Shown piece by piece: positions 39,875 through 49,339 of a DNA stretch of 64,000 nucleotides. The notes beneath the pieces were generated by a model that worked only from the letters and a program-made list of their open reading frames with translations, did no database searches and had not been told where the DNA came from. Numbering within the stretch: the first letter of the stretch is position 1; every line of letters starts with the position of its first letter. Position numbers and translations under genes: made by a program. The stretch is from Caballeronia sp. SL2Y3 (GTDB lineage: Bacteria; Pseudomonadota; Gammaproteobacteria; Burkholderiales; Burkholderiaceae), in NCBI RefSeq assembly GCF_022879575.1, contig NZ_CP084260.1, positions 1,178,001 to 1,242,000 of the forward strand. Direction: 5' to 3'.

Positions 39875-42436
39875 ATGCCTATCATCAAACGCCCCGACTC
39901 TTCGAATTCATCGCGACACGATCGCGAGCCGCGCTGGAACGACTCACGCAACGACTCGGGGGCAGGCCGCGACGGCGGCGGTAGGGGTGGCAACGGCCGC
40001 AATGGTCGCAACGGTCGAAACGGTCGAAACGGCCGCAATGACCGGGACGGGCGCGATGGCGGCCGCTCGGTATTCGGGCGCATCGCGCTGTGGTTCGCGG
40101 GTCTCGCTGCAGTGGCGGCGGTGGTCGGCGCGCTCATCGTGGGCTATGCGCTCGTCGTGATGGAGCCGAACCTGCCGTCGCTCAATGCGCTCATCGACTA
40201 TCGGCCGAAGGTGCCGCTGCGCGTCTACACGGCCGATCACGTGCTGATCGGCGAATTCGGCGAAGAGCGGCGCAGCCTCGTGCGCTTTCAGGACATCCCG
40301 GACCAGATGAAAAAAGCGGTCCTCGCGATCGAAGACTATCGCTTCTACGATCACGGCGGCGTCGATTTCATCGGCATCCTGCGCGCGGGCGTGACCGACC
40401 TGATGCACGGCGGCGCATCGCAGGGCGCGAGCACGATCACCATGCAGGTCGCGCGCAACTTCTTTCTGTCCAGCGAGAAGACATACACGCGCAAGGTCTA
40501 CGAGATGCTGCTCGCGTACAAGATCGAGCGCGCGCTCACGAAGGACCAGATTCTCGAGCTGTACATGAACCAGATCTATCTGGGCGAGCGCGCGTATGGC
40601 TTTTCGGCCGCCGCGCGCGTGTACTTCGGCAAGGACCTCAAGGACATCACGCTCGCCGAAGCCGCGATGCTCGCGGGTCTGCCCAAGGCGCCGTCCGCGT
40701 ATAACCCGGTCGTGAATCCGAAGCGCGCGAAGGTGCGCCAGCAGTACATCTTGAAGCGCATGCTGGACCTCAACTTCATCACGCGCGCGCAGTACGATCA
40801 GGCCGTCGCCGAGGAAATCCACACGAAGTCGGCGGGCACCGAGTACGGCGTGCATGCGGAATACGTCGCGGAAATGGTGCGGCAGATGATGTACGCGCAG
40901 TACAAGGAAGAGACCTACACGCGCGGCCTCACGGTGACGACGACTATCGACTCGGCCGATCAGGACGCCGCTTACCGCGCCGTGCGCAAAGGCGTGATGG
41001 ACTACGAGCGGCGTCACGGCTATCGCGGGCCGGAAGGCAACATCGCATTGCCGTCGGCGGCGGATGACCGCGCCGAAGCCATCGAAGACGCGCTCGTCGA
41101 TCATCCGGACAATGGCGATCTCGTCGCGGCCGTGGTGACGGCGGCGAGCCCGAAGCAAGTGAGCGCGCAGTTCGTCGGCGGCGAGACGGCGACGATCGCA
41201 GGCGAAGGACTGCGCTTCGTGGCAGCGGCCTTGCGCAGCAATGCGTCGAAGGCGCTCGCCATTCGGCCAGGGTCGATCATCCGCCTGACGAAGGACGCCA
41301 AGGACAACTGGCAGGTCACGCAGTTGCCGCAGGTGGAAGGCGCGCTCGTCTCGATGGTGCCGCAAGATGGCGCGATCCGCGCGCTCGTGGGCGGCTTCGA
41401 CTTCAACAAGAACAAGTTCAATCACGTCACGCAGGCGTGGCGTCAGCCGGGTTCGAGCTTCAAGCCGTTCATCTACTCGGCGGCGCTCGACAAGGGGCTC
41501 GGACCGGCGACCATCATCAACGACGCGCCGCTGTACTTCCCGGCGCCCGCGGGCGGCGAGCCGTGGGAGCCGAAGGACGACGATCAGCCCGACGGCCCGA
41601 TGTCCATGCGCACCGGCTTGCAGAAGTCGAAGAACCTCGTGTCGATCCGCATCCTGTCGTATATCGGCACGGGCTACGCGCAGGACTTCGTCACGCAGAA
41701 GTTCGGCTTCGACAAGGACAAGACGCCGCCGTATCTGCCGCTCGCGCTGGGCGCCGGGCTCGTCACGCCGTTGCAACTGAGCGGCGCGTATTCGGTGTTC
41801 GCGAACGGCGGGTATCGCATCAATCCGTATCTGATCGCGCAGGTGGCGGATGCGCGCGGCACCGTGATTTCGCGCGCCGATCCACTGACCGCCGGCGCGA
41901 ATGCGCCGCAGACGCTCGAACCGCGCAACGCGTACGTGATGAACAGCCTGCTGCACACGGTCGCGACGTCGGGTACGGGCTCGGGCACCAACGTGCTCAA
42001 GCGCAACGACTTGCAGGGCAAGACCGGCACGACCAACGAGGCGAAGGACGGCTGGTTCGCGGGCTATCAGCATCAGCTCGTCGCGGTGGCGTGGATGGGC
42101 TACGACCAGCCGAAGTCCCTCGGCACGAAGGAGTTCGGCGCACAGCTCGCGTTGCCGATCTGGGTCGAGTACATGGGACGCGCGCTGCGCGGCATTCCGC
42201 AACAGCAGATGGCCATGCCCGACGGCGTGACGACCGTCGACGGCGAACTGTTCTTCGCGGACCGCACGCCGGGCGCGGGCTTCGTCGCGAGCATCGGTCT
42301 CGACAATACGAACCCGATGGCGGGCGATTCGACGACCGCGGGCGGCGTCGGCCCGGCGGGCATGCAGGCGCCGCCGGTGCCGCAAGTCACCACCGACGAG
42401 CGCAAGCAGATCATGGACATGTTCAACCGGCCCTGA
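39875..42436 (+). CDS. class A penicillin-binding protein 1A
   Basis: An 853-residue bifunctional peptidoglycan synthase. A long polar cytoplasmic tail (1-64) with five GRN repeats precedes a membrane anchor (about 70-96). The glycosyltransferase domain has the catalytic EDYRFYDHGG, GGASQGASTITMQVARNFFL and LYMNQIYLGERAYG blocks. The transpeptidase domain has SSFK at 527-530, the SKN motif and KTGT at 716-719. All key residues are intact. It is monocistronic with its own terminator; the pil genes that usually flank the main mrcA in related genomes are not here, so it may be an additional paralogue. Confidence 0.92.
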   Translation: MPIIKRPDSSNSSRHDREPRWNDSRNDSGAGRDGGGRGGNGRNGRNGRNGRNGRNDRDGRDGGRSVFGRIALWFAGLAAVAAVVGALIVGYALVVMEPNLPSLNALIDYRPKVPLRVYTADHVLIGEFGEERRSLVRFQDIPDQMKKAVLAIEDYRFYDHGGVDFIGILRAGVTDLMHGGASQGASTITMQVARNFFLSSEKTYTRKVYEMLLAYKIERALTKDQILELYMNQIYLGERAYGFSAAARVYFGKDLKDITLAEAAMLAGLPKAPSAYNPVVNPKRAKVRQQYILKRMLDLNFITRAQYDQAVAEEIHTKSAGTEYGVHAEYVAEMVRQMMYAQYKEETYTRGLTVTTTIDSADQDAAYRAVRKGVMDYERRHGYRGPEGNIALPSAADDRAEAIEDALVDHPDNGDLVAAVVTAASPKQVSAQFVGGETATIAGEGLRFVAAALRSNASKALAIRPGSIIRLTKDAKDNWQVTQLPQVEGALVSMVPQDGAIRALVGGFDFNKNKFNHVTQAWRQPGSSFKPFIYSAALDKGLGPATIINDAPLYFPAPAGGEPWEPKDDDQPDGPMSMRTGLQKSKNLVSIRILSYIGTGYAQDFVTQKFGFDKDKTPPYLPLALGAGLVTPLQLSGAYSVFANGGYRINPYLIAQVADARGTVISRADPLTAGANAPQTLEPRNAYVMNSLLHTVATSGTGSGTNVLKRNDLQGKTGTTNEAKDGWFAGYQHQLVAVAWMGYDQPKSLGTKEFGAQLALPIWVEYMGRALRGIPQQQMAMPDGVTTVDGELFFADRTPGAGFVASIGLDNTNPMAGDSTTAGGVGPAGMQAPPVPQVTTDERKQIMDMFNRP
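39986..40057 (+). repeat. 9-base tandem repeat encoding GRN units
   Basis: Eight 9-base units in frame. The core is GGCCGCAAT, GGTCGCAAC, GGTCGAAAC, GGTCGAAAC, GGCCGCAAT (39995-40039), flanked by diverged units encoding GGN before and DRD and GRD after. It encodes part of the cytoplasmic tail of the PBP. Confidence 0.85.
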
Positions 42437-42451
42437 TCGGCTTGCTTCAAG

Positions 42452-42485
42452 AAAAAACGCGCCGTGGCTGGCGCGTTTTTTTTTT
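42452..42485. terminator. bidirectional terminator, PBP / copper genes
   Basis: AAAAAACGCGCC (42452-42463), GTGGCT loop, GGCGCG and ten T (to 42485). A and T runs on both sides serve both converging transcripts. Confidence 0.88.
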
Positions 42486-42500
42486 GCGTTCGGCGGCGAG

Positions 42501-42950
42501 TTACTTGCCGACCGTCGCCGCGGATTTCACCGCGCACTCCACGTTGAGCGTGCTCTTGTCGGAGAAGGTGAGGGCGAGCGGAATCGTCGAGCCGACCTTG
42601 AGCGGCTTGGCGGGCTGTTCCATCATCAGGTGATAGCCCTTCGGCGCGAATTCCAGCGAGCCGTGCGCGGGCACCTCGACGGTAGCGACGGCCGCCATCG
42701 TTGCCGTGCCGCCCTTGTTCTCCGACTTGTGCATCATCGTCATGGCGAATGCGGGACTCGTCGCGGCGGTGAGCGTCGCGGGCGAATCGCCGTTATTCGA
42801 CACGACGAAGTAGCCCGACGACGGCAGGGTCGGCGGCATCGCACGGACCCAGCAATCATGCGCTTCGAGCGTGGCCGCGTGCGCGGCGCTGGCGAAGACG
42901 GCGAACGACGCGCATGCGAGCGCGCCCGAGAGGAATGTGTTCTTGTTCAA
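42501..42950 (-). CDS. periplasmic PCuAC-type copper chaperone
   Basis: A 149-residue protein with a signal peptide (cleavage near AHAA, residue 25). It has the copper motif of the PCuAC (DUF461) family: [14 protein letters not shown], then [15 protein letters not shown], i.e. H..M spaced to a C-terminal HxM. PCuAC proteins bind Cu(I) and deliver it to cytochrome oxidase. It lies 7 bases after copC in one operon. Confidence 0.88.
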   Translation of the reverse strand: MNKNTFLSGALACASFAVFASAAHAATLEAHDCWVRAMPPTLPSSGYFVVSNNGDSPATLTAATSPAFAMTMMHKSENKGGTATMAAVATVEVPAHGSLEFAPKGYHLMMEQPAKPLKVGSTIPLALTFSDKSTLNVECAVKSAATVGK

Positions 42951-42957
42951 AGCGGCC

Positions 42958-43320
42958 TCACTTGACCGTGAAGTTGTAGTGACTTTGCGTGCGATGACCG
43001 TCGGCTGCGACCGCGGTCCATTGCACCGTATAGACGCCCGGCGCGAGATCGCCGAGGGCGACGCTCATGTGCTTCTTGTCGTTCGCATCGACGGCCGACT
43101 TCGCGGTGTTGACTTGCGTGCCGTGTGCGTCGGTGACGAGGAGCGAACTGAAAGTCGGCTCGATGCGTTCACCGAACTCGATGGAGACTTCGTGCGGCGC
43201 GCTGACCGTCGCGCCGGGGCCGGGCTGCTGGAGCTTCGGCAGCGCGTGCGCGAGCGCCAGTTGTGTTGAAGCGGCCAGCGCGAACGCGAGCACGCTCCGC
43301 AATGCGGATTGAAACGTCAT
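42958..43320 (-). CDS. copC: CopC-type periplasmic copper-binding protein
   Basis: A 120-residue protein. After a signal peptide ending LALA, the mature N-terminus begins with His ([20 protein letters not shown]), as required for the CopC Cu(II) site, and the C-terminal [13 protein letters not shown] supplies further ligands. AGGA precedes ATG 43320; starts at 43341 and 43383 are less likely. No CopD partner is adjacent. Confidence 0.85.
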   Translation of the reverse strand: MTFQSALRSVLAFALAASTQLALAHALPKLQQPGPGATVSAPHEVSIEFGERIEPTFSSLLVTDAHGTQVNTAKSAVDANDKKHMSVALGDLAPGVYTVQWTAVAADGHRTQSHYNFTVK

Positions 43321-43404
43321 GGTGTGTCCTGTCGAAAACATGGTGTCGCGACGCGCCTTTCGCTTCGCATAGAAGCGGATCACGCGTGCGGAATAGCGGG
43401 CGAT

Positions 43405-43794
43405 TCAGGCGAATACGGGAGGCGCGCGAGGCTGAGCGCTAGTGAAGCGTTTGAGATCTGACGCGCTGTCTCCGCTGGCTACCGAGAAAGCATCGCGCGA
43501 GAAGTTCGCGAACGCAGTCGCCTGAATGAAGCTCGGCGGCGCCGGCGCGTGTCCGACGAAGCCGCAATAGCCGCACGCGTCGAGCGCGCCGACGGCGCTG
43601 TGGCCGGCATGGTGCGCCGAGTGGATGTCATCAGGCGTATCGATGCGCGACGCGCATATCGATGCGAGCAGCGCTTCGAAAGGCTCGGCGTTCAGCGTCT
43701 GCGATACGACGGGCGCGAGCGAGAGAAGCAGCATCGCCCATACCGCCGCGATGCCGCCGATCTTTCTCATGATGCCGCGCCGCAAGGAATGCAT
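43405..43794 (-). CDS. DUF2946 family membrane protein
   Basis: A 129-residue protein with one N-terminal hydrophobic segment (IGGIAAVWAMLLLSLAPVVS), a His-containing HSAHHAGHS stretch and a CGYCGF motif, features of DUF2946. These proteins occur with copper-handling genes. Here it is first in the DUF2946-copC-PCuAC operon. Metal binding by the His and Cys motifs is inferred. Confidence 0.75.
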   Translation of the reverse strand: MHSLRRGIMRKIGGIAAVWAMLLLSLAPVVSQTLNAEPFEALLASICASRIDTPDDIHSAHHAGHSAVGALDACGYCGFVGHAPAPPSFIQATAFANFSRDAFSVASGDSASDLKRFTSAQPRAPPVFA

Positions 43795-43956
43795 GCCTGT
43801 TCCCGAGCCGATAACCGATAACCGCGATAACCGATGCCGCTGAACGGGCGATTATGCCATGCATGAAAGTGCGGCTTTACTGATGCGCCCGGTGCGGGAC
43901 GAGTCGAATCGACGCAGCGCTCGGGCAGCTTATCAAGCATCAATCGTCATGGACCG

Positions 43957-43985
43957 TTGCTTTTCCATAAACGATGCCCTATAAT
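43957..43985 (+). promoter_or_regulatory. promoter of initiator tRNA gene
   Basis: -35 TTGCTT (43957-43962), 17-base spacer, perfect -10 TATAAT (43980-43985), 15 bases before the tRNA. Confidence 0.85.
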
Positions 43986-44000
43986 CTTTTCTTCGACGGA

Positions 44001-44077
<77 letters not shown>

Positions 44078-44082
44078 CATTC

Positions 44083-44116
44083 AAGGGGTTACAGTGCTTC
44101 GGCCTGTAACCCCTTT
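44083..44116 (+). terminator. terminator after initiator tRNA
   Basis: AAGGGGTTACAG (44083-44094), 9-base loop, CTGTAACCCCTT (44104-44115), then a T-rich stretch. Confidence 0.8.
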
Positions 44117-44254
44117 CTGTTTTTCCGCCGGTTCATTTTCTCCGAGCGTCAGTATTCCTATCGAATGGCTCACCTTAGCGCTCCCCCTAGCGCGCGCCCG
44201 TGTCAAAATCCCGCATTCGACAACCGACACCACGCTAACGAAAAGGCGCCGCTC

Positions 44255-44752
44255 ATGGACATTCCGCACGACCTGCAAACCATCGCGCATCAGGAAAACA
44301 CGCTTGTCTTTCCGCAGTTTCACGCCGATCAGGCGTGGCAACTCGGCACGCAGTTGCGCGAGATGGCGCTGGCACGCGATGCTGCCGTGGTGATCGACGT
44401 GCGCACCTTCGGTCAACGGCTGTTTTTCGCCGCGCTCGATGGCACGAGCCCGGACAACGCGCGCTGGGCCGAGCGCAAATCGAAGACGGTCGAGCACTTT
44501 CGACGCAGCTCGTATGCCATCGGTCTCACGCTGCAACAGGCGGGCACCACGCTCGCCGACAAGTTCGGCCTCGATCCCGCGCAGTTCGCGTCGCACGGCG
44601 GCAGTTTCCCGATCCGCGTCGCGAGTGCGGGCGTCATCGGGTCAGTGACGGTGTCGGGCCTGCCGCAGCGTGGCGATCACCAGATGGTCGTCGAAGCGCT
44701 CTGCGCCGTGCTCGGCCACAGTTTCGCGGCACTGTCGCTGGACCATAGCTGA
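44255..44752 (+). CDS. UPF0303 family heme-degrading-like protein
   Basis: A 165-residue protein of the UPF0303 (GlcG/HbpS-like DUF336) family. [28 protein letters not shown], and [20 protein letters not shown] are family blocks. The biochemical role is unknown; the fold can bind heme or small ligands. ATG 44255 gives the family length. Confidence 0.8.
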   Translation: MDIPHDLQTIAHQENTLVFPQFHADQAWQLGTQLREMALARDAAVVIDVRTFGQRLFFAALDGTSPDNARWAERKSKTVEHFRRSSYAIGLTLQQAGTTLADKFGLDPAQFASHGGSFPIRVASAGVIGSVTVSGLPQRGDHQMVVEALCAVLGHSFAALSLDHS

Positions 44753-44789
44753 AGGCGCGGCCACGCGGGCGAAGGAGTCGCCGGCTGGC

Positions 44790-45158
44790 TCACTTGCACC
44801 GTACGATCATCGAACGGTTCTTCACGTTCGCCGAGATTACGTTGCTGATGCCGCCGCCGCTCGGCCCGCCTTCCTCGTTGTCCTTCGAGACGATGTCATA
44901 GCCGGTCGCGCCGCACGCCTTGCCCGCGAGCACATAGCAGCTCGCCCAGCTCGAGCCTGCGTCCGCGCCGCTGCAATTGACGGCATAGCCCGTCTGGCCA
45001 TCCGGCAAATTGATCAGCGACGCTTCGTTCGACGACGCGCACGCGCCGAGGCTGGCGACCAGTACGATTGCCGCGCCAATGCTCGCCGCGCGCAATGCTT
45101 TCGGCATCGTGCTTGCGCACGCCGGGAGTCGGCGCATCGGCCGATCGTTTCGATTCAT
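44790..45158 (-). CDS. predicted lipoprotein with conserved cysteines
   Basis: A 122-residue protein with a signal of the lipoprotein type (IGAAIVLVASLGAC, lipobox LGAC). The mature part has the motif LPDGQTGYAVNCSGADAGS, three further cysteines (WASCYVLAGKACG and a C-terminal RCK) and GYDIVSKDNEEGG. AGGA precedes ATG 45158. Function unknown. Confidence 0.7.
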   Translation of the reverse strand: MNRNDRPMRRLPACASTMPKALRAASIGAAIVLVASLGACASSNEASLINLPDGQTGYAVNCSGADAGSSWASCYVLAGKACGATGYDIVSKDNEEGGPSGGGISNVISANVKNRSMIVRCK

Positions 45159-45435
45159 CTTTTCCTCGTTGTGTTCGGAGCCGCCGTATTTTGGGATGAG
45201 CATTGTCCCATAGGCCGCTTGCATGACGCCGAGCGCACGGGTGCCAAGCTGTGCGGGCGCAATGCTTGCGATGCGTGAATCGACGAACTCGCGGAACCGA
45301 TCACCGCCGCTGAGTCGTGAACTATTTTCCGCGTCGCGCGCCTTATGACTACCGGGGCATCGGTGCGATTTGCCGTCCAACGCATGATGGAGCGCGACCG
45401 AACACACATCCCGGAATACATACGGAGGCAATGGA

Positions 45436-45708
45436 ATGGTCGACAGAGTGACGGGCCCTTATCGAGGCTATTACATCAGCGCATCGGCGCGGCTCGTTCC
45501 GGCGCACGACTCGAAGCCCGGTGACGCCGGCACGGCGATTTATGTAGGGTCCGTGAGTCTCGCGCAGAACGGCCCCGACGAGCCGCGTCACTTCGAGGCG
45601 CTGGTCGATCTCGGTCCCGAGCAGCGCTTCGCCACGGAAGACGACGCGCTCGCAAGCGTCGAGAAGGCGGCGCGCGATTACATCGACCGACTGCTGCAAC
45701 CGACGTGA
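45436..45708 (+). CDS. small conserved hypothetical protein
   Basis: A 90-residue soluble protein, not recognised: VTGPYRGYYISASARLVPAH and an acidic helical end (EDDALASVEKAARDYIDRLL). Stop overlaps the next start (TGATG). The layout suggests a two-gene operon with the following hypothetical gene. Confidence 0.6.
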   Translation: MVDRVTGPYRGYYISASARLVPAHDSKPGDAGTAIYVGSVSLAQNGPDEPRHFEALVDLGPEQRFATEDDALASVEKAARDYIDRLLQPT

Positions 45709-46067
45709 TGCGCCCGATCCATCTTCGCCATGCGGTGCTCTACGATATCGCGAACTGCCTCGTCGACCTGTTTCCGATCGGCGCGGACATCATCGAGATC
45801 GGCGGCGGAGCCGATGCGGCGCCCGCGCTATTCGTGAGCTGGCGCACGGGCGGGGTGGCGAATCATGCGGGGAATATCGGCTGGGGCGTGCATTACCGCT
45901 TCGACGCACGGGTGCTGCGCGACTATCCGCCTTTGTCGGATGAAGCGCGGCAGCGCGTCTGCGAGCGTGTGCGCGAGATGACGCGTTCGCTCGATTTCAA
46001 CTACACAGACCCGCTCGCGAGTTCACTGCTCGTCGTGGACGTGAACGAGGACGTGCTCGATCCCTGA
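45708..46067 (+). CDS. small conserved hypothetical protein
   Basis: A 119-residue soluble protein, not recognised (DIANCLVDLFPIGADIIEIG, GWGVHYRFDARVLRDYPPLS). ATG 45708 overlaps the preceding stop; a GTG at 45705 is also possible. Function unknown. Confidence 0.55.
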   Translation: MRPIHLRHAVLYDIANCLVDLFPIGADIIEIGGGADAAPALFVSWRTGGVANHAGNIGWGVHYRFDARVLRDYPPLSDEARQRVCERVREMTRSLDFNYTDPLASSLLVVDVNEDVLDP

Positions 46068-46244
46068 GGTGCCCGCGCGCCGCGCCGCTGGACCCCGCGG
46101 CGCGAGCGCGAGTACCATAGACCGCGAATCGATTCACGCGCACGCCAGCGAAGCGGTGCCCGCGTACCGAACCCAATGCGTCAACCTCACCGCGTGCGGG
46201 TGCGAGCACCACCTGCCGTCCGCCGCCCGATCCACGAGAGTCTC

Positions 46245-46532
46245 ATGAACATTCGTTTTCTTTCCGACGCGCCCGATTATCGCGATTCCAATCTCACGAT
46301 CGAATTCGCCGCGCTCGTCGATGGCCGACGCGTGCCATGCGCGATTTCCGTCGAAGCGCTCGAAGATCACTTCGGCGCGAAGACTTTCGACAGCGCCGGC
46401 TGGATCGATGCCTTCGATGCAGGCCGCGCCCGCATCGAAGCCGTGGCGCGCGAACATCTGCAGGTCACCCAGGGCATGCCGGTGCTGCTGAGAAGCGGCC
46501 ACTTTCCGCCGGGGCGCGTGATCGTCGAATAG
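46245..46532 (+). CDS. DUF1488 family protein
   Basis: A 95-residue protein of DUF1488: LTIEFAALVDGRRVPCAISV, EALEDHFGA and a helical end. Function unknown. ATG 46245 has a weak ribosome-binding site. Confidence 0.65.
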   Translation: MNIRFLSDAPDYRDSNLTIEFAALVDGRRVPCAISVEALEDHFGAKTFDSAGWIDAFDAGRARIEAVAREHLQVTQGMPVLLRSGHFPPGRVIVE

Positions 46533-46731
46533 CGGCAGCGCGTGTACGGCGTGAAGCGTCTGATCGACCGTCCAGCCCGCGCCAAAGGGCTGCGTGCGCT
46601 TTCCCGCAGCGCAGCAACAGAGTAAGATCCTGCCATTGTGCCGCTTGCGATGCGATTCGCACGGCATGTCGCTTGCTCACGAGCGTTCGCAATTGGTTGA
46701 GCAGCCATTATAAAAATCGCGCGGGGTCGTC

Positions 46732-46920
46732 ATGTTTCATTCCTTTCTTCACGCGCTCGTCGAGTCCAATGCAGTGTGGCTCATCTGGGCGGCTGTCGGT
46801 GTCCTGATTCTGGGATTTTGCATCGTGTTTTCGTCGGTCGTGCTCGGCGAGTCCGAGGAGCCGCTGTATCGCGCGGCATCCGGATCTCGGCGCGACGACG
46901 ACGGTCAGATGATCGTCTGA
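46732..46920 (+). CDS. small single-pass membrane protein
   Basis: A 62-residue protein with one hydrophobic segment (WLIWAAVGVLILGFCIVFSS) and a short polar tail ending RRDDDGQMIV. No family recognised. It is a separate small gene before the TetR regulator. Confidence 0.5.
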   Translation: MFHSFLHALVESNAVWLIWAAVGVLILGFCIVFSSVVLGESEEPLYRAASGSRRDDDGQMIV

Positions 46921-46993
46921 CCCTCTCCGGTCCTCGAGTTCGCCAGTTCGCGACTCGTCTTCGAAAGCGACATCCAAACGGGCGGAGCCGGCC

Positions 46994-47626
46994 ATGCCTC
47001 GTATGAGTGTCGACGACGCGCGCACGCGCCAGTCACGACATAACAAGAAGCAGCAGCGCGACGCGCTGCGTGAGCGCATACTCGAAGTCTCGCGCGGCAT
47101 TGTGAAACGGGAAGGGCTCGCGTCCCTCTCGATGCGCAAGCTCGCGGAAGCGATCGATTACTCGCCTGCCGCGCTGTATCTGCACTTTCGGAATCGCGGC
47201 GAGATCGAGCGGGCGTTGCGCGAAGAAGGTCACGCGCAACTGCGCGCGGCGTTCGCGCCGTACGCGAGCATCGCGGATGCCGCTGCGCGCCTGAAAGCGT
47301 TAGGCCGCGCCTATGTGCAGTTCGGACTCAGCGAGCCGGAAACCTACCGCCTGATGTTCATGGACCATGTGTCTGCCAACGGCGCGAACGTCCCGGACGA
47401 CAGCGCCGCCATGCTTTTGCTGATAGCGGACGCATTCCTTGAACTGCAGGCAGGGAACCGGCTTGCAAGGCTGCCGTACGGCACGGCTGCGGCTGCCTGC
47501 GCGCAGGCTTTCTGGGCGAACCTGCATGGCATCACCGCGCTACAATTGAACGGCGCGGCAAGCGCCGACGTCGCGGCGAGAGAACTCGTCGAGTTGTCGC
47601 TCGATGCGTGGCTCGCCGCCTGCTGA
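46994..47626 (+). CDS. TetR family transcriptional regulator
   Basis: A 210-residue regulator. The HTH is at about residues 22-68 (RDALRERILEVSRGIVKREG, SMRKLAEAIDYSPAALYLHF). The C-terminal domain has the TetR_C WHG-like pattern (YVQFGLSEPETYRLMFMDHV, AFWANLHGITALQ). It lies 39 bases before a 3-hydroxyisobutyryl-CoA hydrolase gene on the same strand and may control it. Ligand unknown. Confidence 0.85.
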   Translation: MPRMSVDDARTRQSRHNKKQQRDALRERILEVSRGIVKREGLASLSMRKLAEAIDYSPAALYLHFRNRGEIERALREEGHAQLRAAFAPYASIADAAARLKALGRAYVQFGLSEPETYRLMFMDHVSANGANVPDDSAAMLLLIADAFLELQAGNRLARLPYGTAAAACAQAFWANLHGITALQLNGAASADVAARELVELSLDAWLAAC

Positions 47627-47665
47627 GTGAAGTGACCGTACGAACCGTTTCGACTTCTCGACACG

Positions 47666-48778
47666 ATGACCACCGAAGACATTCGTATTGACACCGCTAA
47701 CGGCATCGGCTTCATTGCGCTCGATCGCCCGAAAGCGTTGAACGCGCTGACGCCCTCGATGCTGCACGCCATCGGCGAGGCATTGCGCGCGTGGCGTCAC
47801 GATCAGGCGATTCGCGCCGTAATCGTCTACAGCCCGCACGTGCGCGCGTTCTGCGCCGGCGGCGACATCCGTTTTCTCTATGAAGCCGCGAAGGCCGGCG
47901 ACCGCGATTCCATCGACGCCTTCTTTACCGAAGAGTACAAGCTCAATCACGCCATTTTCACGTTCCCGAAGCCGTATATCGCCGTCGTGAACGGCGTCGT
48001 GATGGGCGGCGGGATGGGCATTTCGCAGGGCGCGCATCATACGGGCGGACTGCGCATCGTCACGCAATCCACGAAAATGGCCATGCCGGAAACGCGCATC
48101 GGTCTCTTTCCGGATGTCGGCGTGAGCTGGTTTCTCGCCCGCGCGCCCGGCGCGATCGGCCGTTATCTCGCCGCCACCGGCGCGAGCATCGGCCCGGCGG
48201 ACGCGCTCTATGCCCGCCTGGCCGACGCGTATCTCGACGACGGCGCGCTGCCCGGCCTGATCGAATCGCTGCGTCATCAGCGTTTCCTGGATGGCGTCGC
48301 GATTGTGCGCTTCGTCGAGAACGAGACCACGAAGTACAAGGTCTCGCCGATTCCGGATACCAGCGCGCTCGCCGAGGCACGCACGCTCATCGACAAGCAC
48401 TTCGCGGCCGGCAACGGCGCGGCCATTCTCGCTTCGCTGGAGCGGGACGCGGAAGCGTCCGGCAACGAATGGCTGCGCGCGACGGCGGCCGCATTGCGCG
48501 AGCGTTCGCCGCTGTCCGTGGATGTGTCGCTTCAGCAAGTCGACCGCGCGCGCTTCTCGACGATGGCCGAAACGCTGCGCCGCGATCTCGATCTCACGCG
48601 CTCGGTCTTCGAGCGGGGCGACGTGCTGGAAGGCATCCGGGCGCGCATCGTCGACAAGGACAACCAGCCGCAATGGAAAGTGGCGCGCGCTGAAGACGTG
48701 CGGCCCGATGACGTCGAGCGCATGTTCGACAGCGCCTGGACGCCGGCGACGCATCCGCTGCGCTCATTGAAGGACTAA
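47666..48778 (+). CDS. enoyl-CoA hydratase/isomerase family, 3-hydroxyisobutyryl-CoA hydrolase type
   Basis: A 370-residue crotonase-fold enzyme. FCAGGDIRFLYEAAKAG provides an oxyanion block, NGVVMGGGMGISQGAHH the second, and PETRIGLFPDVGVSWFL the HIBYL-CoA hydrolase signature. This subfamily hydrolyses 3-hydroxyisobutyryl-CoA in valine breakdown. Length fits. No other valine genes are adjacent, and other hydratase activity is possible. Confidence 0.85.
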   Translation: MTTEDIRIDTANGIGFIALDRPKALNALTPSMLHAIGEALRAWRHDQAIRAVIVYSPHVRAFCAGGDIRFLYEAAKAGDRDSIDAFFTEEYKLNHAIFTFPKPYIAVVNGVVMGGGMGISQGAHHTGGLRIVTQSTKMAMPETRIGLFPDVGVSWFLARAPGAIGRYLAATGASIGPADALYARLADAYLDDGALPGLIESLRHQRFLDGVAIVRFVENETTKYKVSPIPDTSALAEARTLIDKHFAAGNGAAILASLERDAEASGNEWLRATAAALRERSPLSVDVSLQQVDRARFSTMAETLRRDLDLTRSVFERGDVLEGIRARIVDKDNQPQWKVARAEDVRPDDVERMFDSAWTPATHPLRSLKD

Positions 48779-48811
48779 CGGAAGCGGCTGCTTCGCCGCT
48801 TGTGCTTGCTT

Positions 48812-49237
48812 TCAGGCGGTCTCGCTGCCCGCCATGAAAGCGCGCATGAACACCAGCGCGCCCCAGCCCCAGATCGCGTTTGCAATGAAGCCCGGCGCGA
48901 GGCGCGGCAGCATGTTGCCGCTCGGCCAGATGCCGCGCGCCGGATCGATCACGAACGCGCTGACCGCCGTCAGCACGATGCCGCCGAACACGAGCGCGCC
49001 GATCCACGGCGCGCGGTGTTCGGGCGCGACGCGCAACAGCCACGCCATCAACACGCCGAACACGGCGCTCCACAACGCATTGGCGATGAATTCGGGAATG
49101 CCGAGCGGCAGGAACGGCGCGGTCGAAAAGCCGGCGGCGTCGATCATTCCGGCTGCGTGCAGCAGCGCGAGCGTCGATTCGCGAAAGAAGAGTGCGGCAA
49201 GAAAACCGGAGACGAACGGCAGAATGAGTTTTTGCAT
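48812..49237 (-). CDS. small multi-pass membrane protein
   Basis: A 141-residue protein with four hydrophobic segments (SGFLAALFFRESTLALLHAA, ANALWSAVFGVLMAWLLRV, IGALVFGGIVLTAVSAFVI, AIWGWGALVFMRAFM). The repeated FIANA(L/I)W suggests an internal duplication. Function unknown. Confidence 0.65.
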   Translation of the reverse strand: MQKLILPFVSGFLAALFFRESTLALLHAAGMIDAAGFSTAPFLPLGIPEFIANALWSAVFGVLMAWLLRVAPEHRAPWIGALVFGGIVLTAVSAFVIDPARGIWPSGNMLPRLAPGFIANAIWGWGALVFMRAFMAGSETA

Positions 49238-49339
49238 TGGCTTACCCGCTGGCAGGCGAGAACGCGGTTCGCGCGAAAATCGGGACGAGCGCCATTATAG
49301 GGGCGATAGGGGCGCGCGCCCGCCAGCCGGAGCCGATGC

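Noticed and set aside
39986..40057. Tandem repeats considered as a CRISPR-like array
   Set aside because: Nine-base units without spacers, in frame inside a PBP gene.
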